Source: Sphingomonadales bacterium UBA7473
Lineage (GTDB): Bacteria; Pseudomonadota; Alphaproteobacteria; Sphingomonadales; Sphingomonadaceae
Reading direction: 5' to 3'
Length of the DNA stretch: 15,705 nt
Assembly: GCA_002478575.1 (NCBI GenBank)
Contig: DLOX01000233.1
Span: forward strand, 4,517 to 20,221
Part shown: positions 12,847-15,705 of the stretch, in pieces
Layout: each line of letters begins with the position of its first letter
Position numbering within the stretch: position 1 is the first letter of the stretch
Program-made: the position numbers and the translations under genes
Notes under the pieces: generated by a model
What the model saw: only the letters and a program-made list of their open reading frames with translations
What the model was told of the DNA's origin: nothing
Database searches by the model: none

Positions 12847-12869
12847 CCTAAACGCAAAGCGCTTGATCG

Positions 12870-13655
12870 TTATGCGGCGGCAGGCGCGTCAGCTGGCGCT
12901 GGCATTTTACCTTGCTGCACTTGCCGGCCGAAAATGTCGCGCATCAATGCAAGCGAGAAAAGATGCGCATGAACCAACGGCAAAAGCCCTGATTTCATGA
13001 AGTTACGGAGCTTGTCGCCCTTTAGTTCGCGCAGCTTTTCTTCGTTGATCATCTGGAAGCCACGATAGATGAACGGCTGTTCCGCGCCGTCTGGCTGAAT
13101 GGACACTTCGCCATCCATGAGCAGCTTGGCATCGGTCAATTCTTTCATGAACGCGGTTGTGCGCTGACCCGCTTGTTCAAACTGTTCACAGAATTGAAGA
13201 ATGGCCTGAGTCGCGTCGGTGGGTTTGCCTTCTGGTGTGAACAGCGGCTCGCCTTCTTCAAATTCGCCGAGCGTATCGCCCGTTGGATCGAAGCAAAGCG
13301 ACAATTCGTCTGAATCGTCGCGGAGGCGCGCAAGAAGGAAAGGATAACGACGGATATAGGCAGGAACATAAGTCTCGCCGATCAGCTTGCCTTCATCGTC
13401 GATGAAGGTGTTTACGCCTTCATTCAGGCCCATCAGCGCAAGCGGAACGGGCGTTTCGCCTGCCGAAAAGATGATGGGGTAAAAACGTTGAGCCGAAGCA
13501 AATTCGTCAATCGTCAGCGGAATGGCATGATGCTTGGACAAGAATGGCGCTGAATCAGACGGGCGGGCCTTCCATTTGCCATGTTCTACGGATGACAAAG
13601 GCCGCAAATCACTGAACAGTAGCGGCAGATTGGCTTCGGGTGGCGCACTCGCCAT
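12870..13655 (-). CDS. SapC family protein
   Basis: A 261-residue cytoplasmic protein of the SapC family (named after a Campylobacter S-layer-operon protein; unrelated to the SapC peptide transporter). Typical blocks are the YPIIFSAGETPVPLALMGL segment (about 59-77), the PAYIRRYPFLLA segment (98-109) and the FDPTGDTLGEFEEGEPLF segment (121-138), with the C-terminal FLSP-like region replaced by the LHAHLFSLALMRDIF-type helix. The C-terminus is Ala/Pro-rich. The biochemical role of the family is unknown; members are common in sphingomonads and Caulobacter. The ATG at 13655 has AGGAGA 6 bases upstream; the longer frame to a TTG at 13670 runs through that ribosome site and is rejected. A strong terminator follows. 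Confidence 0.88.
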   Translation of the reverse strand: MASAPPEANLPLLFSDLRPLSSVEHGKWKARPSDSAPFLSKHHAIPLTIDEFASAQRFYPIIFSAGETPVPLALMGLNEGVNTFIDDEGKLIGETYVPAYIRRYPFLLARLRDDSDELSLCFDPTGDTLGEFEEGEPLFTPEGKPTDATQAILQFCEQFEQAGQRTTAFMKELTDAKLLMDGEVSIQPDGAEQPFIYRGFQMINEEKLRELKGDKLRNFMKSGLLPLVHAHLFSLALMRDIFGRQVQQGKMPAPADAPAAA

Positions 13656-13671
13656 TGGGATTCTCCTCAAG

Positions 13672-13699
13672 AAAAAATTTGCCCGCCTCTATGCGGGGC
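13672..13699 (-). terminator. Probable terminator between the dehydrogenase and SapC genes
   Basis: On the minus strand GCCCCGC (13699-13693), loop ATAGAG, GCGGGC (13686-13681) forms a 6-bp stem with one bulge, followed by AAATTTTTT (13680-13672). The stem is short and the T-run is offset by three A residues, so termination may be partial. Confidence 0.45.
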
Positions 13700-13703
13700 A
13701 CCG

Positions 13704-15149
13704 TCAAGACGCAAGCCTGTCCTGAGCTTCGCCTAAGGGCGGAACAAGCTTTCCCGGGTTCATGAGGCCTTGGGGATCAAGCCCAGCCTTGATCGAGCGC
13801 AAAGCAGACAGGCGCGCCGACGATGAAAGACGCGCAAATTCATCCAGCTTCATCTGGCCAATGCCGTGCTCAGCCGAGATAGAGCCGCCCATTGCCGTCA
13901 CCAGATCATAGACCATGGCGGTGATCGGCTTGCCTTGGGATTTACGCCATGCGGCGGCATCGACGCCAGCAGGGGCCCGCACATGGAAATGAATATTGCC
14001 ATCGCCCAAATGGCCATAGCCGCTTGCCGAAACGCCTGGGAAAGCCGCATTTATCGCTGTAGTAGCTTGATCCAGGAACGTTGGCATATCGTCCACGCGG
14101 ACAGAAACATCATGCTGGACGGCCGGACCATTCGCGCGTTCGGCAGCAGAGATGGCTTCACGCAGCTTCCAAAAGGCATCCGACTGGTTGCCATTTTGGG
14201 CAATGGTTGCATCTGTCGCGAGGCCTTGTTCCAGCGCCGCGCCACACAGCGCCTCCAAATGCGCGCTCGCGTCCGCGCCAGCATAGTCAATCAGCACATG
14301 CCAAGGCGCGGGCGATCCCAACGGCAATCGCGCGCCGGGAATATGTGTTTCTACAAGCGCCAACGAATCGGCTGGCATTAACTCAAAGCTCTCAATCGCG
14401 TCGCCGCTTTCTTCTTCCAAAAAGCGGAGCAAGCGAAGCGCGGCGGCTGGATCGCTGACGCCTAGCCATCCTGTCGCCTTGTCTGCAGGCATTGGGTAAA
14501 GCCGAAGCGTCGCCGCAGTGATAATCCCTAGCGTTCCTTCTGATCCCACCAGAAGCTGGCTCAAATCATAGCCGCGCGTTTCCTTCTTTAGGGCCGTCAG
14601 CCCATCGAAGATCGAACCATCGGGGAGCACAGCCTCCACACCCAGCACCAATTTCCGCATGGTTCCAAAACGCAGCACTTGCGTGCCGCCTGCATTGGTT
14701 GCGCATAGCCCACCAATCGTGGCTGAACCCTTTGCGCCCAAGGACAGAGGAAAACGGCGCCCGGCCGTTTCCGCTGCATCGTGAAAGGCCGATAGGATCA
14801 CACCCGCCTCTGCCACAGCCTCATTGGCACCCACGTCAATCGACCGCACCCGGTTCATCCGCCGCAAAGACAAGATGATCGCTGAACCATTCATGGGCGG
14901 AGTCGCCCCGCCCACCATCGACGTGTTGCCCCCTTGCGGCACAAGCGCGATTCGCTCTTTGGCTGCCAACTTCACACATGCTGCAACTTGTTCGGTCGTC
15001 TCTGGCAAGAGAATCGCTGCGGCGACGCCCTGGTAAAGCCCGCGCCAATCGGAGAGCCAAGGCGCTATCAAATCTTGATCGGTGATAACGCCCTTTGGGC
15101 CCAAAATGTCCCAAAATTGCGCAATCGTCGTTGGATTAACAATTTTCAT
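13704..15149 (-). CDS. FAD-linked D-2-hydroxyacid dehydrogenase (D-2-hydroxyglutarate / D-lactate dehydrogenase type)
   Basis: A 481-residue flavoprotein of the GlcD/D2HGDH group. The PCMH-type FAD domain (about 38-220) has the phosphate-binding PQGGNTSMVGG (71-81), GAKGSATIGGLCATNAGG (138-155) and LLVGSEGTLGI (199-209). The substrate domain has FWKLREAIS (326-334) and the metal-binding GYGHLGDGNIHFH (377-389) with His380 and His387, plus EHGIGQMK (427-434) whose Glu427 completes the site in D-2-hydroxyglutarate dehydrogenase. NPGK (464-467) closes the fold. It oxidises a D-2-hydroxyacid to the 2-oxoacid, passing electrons to a carrier; D-2-hydroxyglutarate formed by SerA is a likely substrate, D-lactate the main alternative. 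The ATG at 15149 is chosen; a TTG at 15170 would extend it. No strong ribosome site is visible. Confidence 0.9.
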   Translation of the reverse strand: MKIVNPTTIAQFWDILGPKGVITDQDLIAPWLSDWRGLYQGVAAAILLPETTEQVAACVKLAAKERIALVPQGGNTSMVGGATPPMNGSAIILSLRRMNRVRSIDVGANEAVAEAGVILSAFHDAAETAGRRFPLSLGAKGSATIGGLCATNAGGTQVLRFGTMRKLVLGVEAVLPDGSIFDGLTALKKETRGYDLSQLLVGSEGTLGIITAATLRLYPMPADKATGWLGVSDPAAALRLLRFLEEESGDAIESFELMPADSLALVETHIPGARLPLGSPAPWHVLIDYAGADASAHLEALCGAALEQGLATDATIAQNGNQSDAFWKLREAISAAERANGPAVQHDVSVRVDDMPTFLDQATTAINAAFPGVSASGYGHLGDGNIHFHVRAPAGVDAAAWRKSQGKPITAMVYDLVTAMGGSISAEHGIGQMKLDEFARLSSSARLSALRSIKAGLDPQGLMNPGKLVPPLGEAQDRLAS

Positions 15150-15245
15150 AATGTAACCGATTAAAGGCAATGCGTGGCTTCTGCCAAGTTAATCCTATGT
15201 TCAATCCGCAGGGAGCAGATCGGCGATCGAAATGGTGGGTAAATC

Positions 15246-15668
15246 GTGAGCCTTACTGTGCTGGTTCTTCTTGCGTCCGCATCCGTCGCGCAGCGCCCCG
15301 TCATGCTTGCGCAAGTTCAGGTTGAACAGAAAAAGATTGTTCGCATTCGCCCGATACAGCAGCAGGCGCAAACGGTCCCCGCGCAACGGATCAGGTGGGA
15401 AGAGAAACGAGGGCCGAAATGCCTTCAAGTTTCCACCCTTGCTGGGGCAACGGTTTCTAGCCCTGACAGTATTGATCTTTACGTCCGTGGCGGCCAGCGC
15501 CTCCGCGCCAAGCTTGAAAAAGGCTGTCCCTCGATTGAGTTTTACTCCGGCTTTTACATGAAACGCTCGCTAGATGGCCGCGTCTGCCAAGGCCGCGATC
15601 AAATCCATTCGCGATCTGGTGGCGAATGCAAGATTGAGAAATTCAGAACGCTGGTTGTGGCGAAGTAA
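15246..15668 (+). CDS. Exported protein of unknown function
   Basis: A 140-residue protein starting at GTG. Residues 1-15 (MSLTVLVLLASASVA) form a short hydrophobic signal ending in a plausible Ala-x-Ala-like cleavage site; a positively charged n-region is missing, so the true start could differ. The mature part has a basic Gln-rich stretch (about 24-55, RIRPIQQQAQ), then a compact region with four cysteines (PKCLQ, KGCPS, RVCQG, GECKI) and recurring phrases such as SSPDSIDLYVRGGQRLRAKL and IEFYSGFYMK. The even cysteine count and export signal suggest a disulfide-bonded periplasmic protein. I recall similar unnamed proteins in sphingomonads but know no function. It is divergent from the dehydrogenase gene. 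A five-codon ATG frame (15232-15249) overlaps its start and could affect initiation. Confidence 0.75.
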   Translation: MSLTVLVLLASASVAQRPVMLAQVQVEQKKIVRIRPIQQQAQTVPAQRIRWEEKRGPKCLQVSTLAGATVSSPDSIDLYVRGGQRLRAKLEKGCPSIEFYSGFYMKRSLDGRVCQGRDQIHSRSGGECKIEKFRTLVVAK

Positions 15669-15690
15669 GTTAACACTTCCCGATACCCCC

Positions 15691-15705
15691 GCTCAGGCTG
15701 AGCTT
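15691..15705 (+). terminator. Partial terminator-like hairpin at the window edge
   Basis: GCTCA (15691-15695), loop GGC, TGAGC (15699-15703) and the first TT of a possible U-run lie 22 bases after the stop at 15668. The window ends before the tail can be judged. Confidence 0.35.

Overview
The window reads as a chromosomal segment of an alphaproteobacterium, most likely Sphingomonadales (Sphingomonadaceae-like). The support is a CpdR-type single-domain regulator next to an N-formylglutamate amidohydrolase and tRNA-Val, a bactofilin, a SapC-family protein, a sphingomonad-like set of short membrane proteins, moderately high-GC coding sequence, and a small RNA carrying the UUUCCUCCCU motif of the alphaproteobacterial alpha-r8/MmgR (Rfam 'suhB') family. 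Most of it is ordinary core or lineage-specific gene content. The accessory-looking part is confined to about 1.5 kb between two tRNA genes (9650-11150).

Layout. 1-1034: a ribbon-helix-helix antitoxin-like gene cut off from its partner by the window edge, and a dienelactone-hydrolase-family enzyme, both minus strand. 1112-2554: RNase PH, a 73-residue membrane protein and a bactofilin, all plus strand. 2569-4069: a secreted SnoaL/DUF4440-like protein divergent from an isopenicillin-N-synthase-like 2OG-Fe(II) oxygenase. 4085-6134: a Pho-box-like element followed by two translationally coupled genes, a metallophosphoesterase best read as phospholipase C PlcP and a GT4 glycosyltransferase best read as Agt. 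This pair replaces phospholipids with glycolipids under phosphate starvation. 6186-9487: dapE, a small membrane protein, a CBS-domain protein with two overlapping palindromes in its leader, and a ferredoxin/adrenodoxin-type NADP reductase.

9573-11225: tRNA-Pro(CGG) and tRNA-Val(GAC), facing each other. Between them lie two short hairpin repeats, three diverged copies of a 36-bp repeat spaced about 114 bp apart, and a very AT-rich lipoprotein gene (29% G+C over a hand-counted 180 bp) flanked by 22-bp imperfect inverted repeats. That last arrangement looks like a small non-autonomous mobile cassette.

11298-15705: cpdR divergent from N-formylglutamate amidohydrolase, then the alpha-r8-like sRNA with its own promoter and terminator on the minus strand, a SapC-family gene with a clear terminator, a D-2-hydroxyglutarate/D-lactate dehydrogenase-type flavoprotein, and a conserved-looking secreted protein of unknown function.

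No integrase, transposase, CRISPR array, prophage or secondary-metabolite cluster is visible. The best candidates for something new are the inverted-repeat-flanked lipoprotein cassette, the 36-bp repeat cluster and the overlapping-palindrome leader. The plcP-agt operon with its Pho box and the sRNA are the most functionally informative observations, but they belong to described families.
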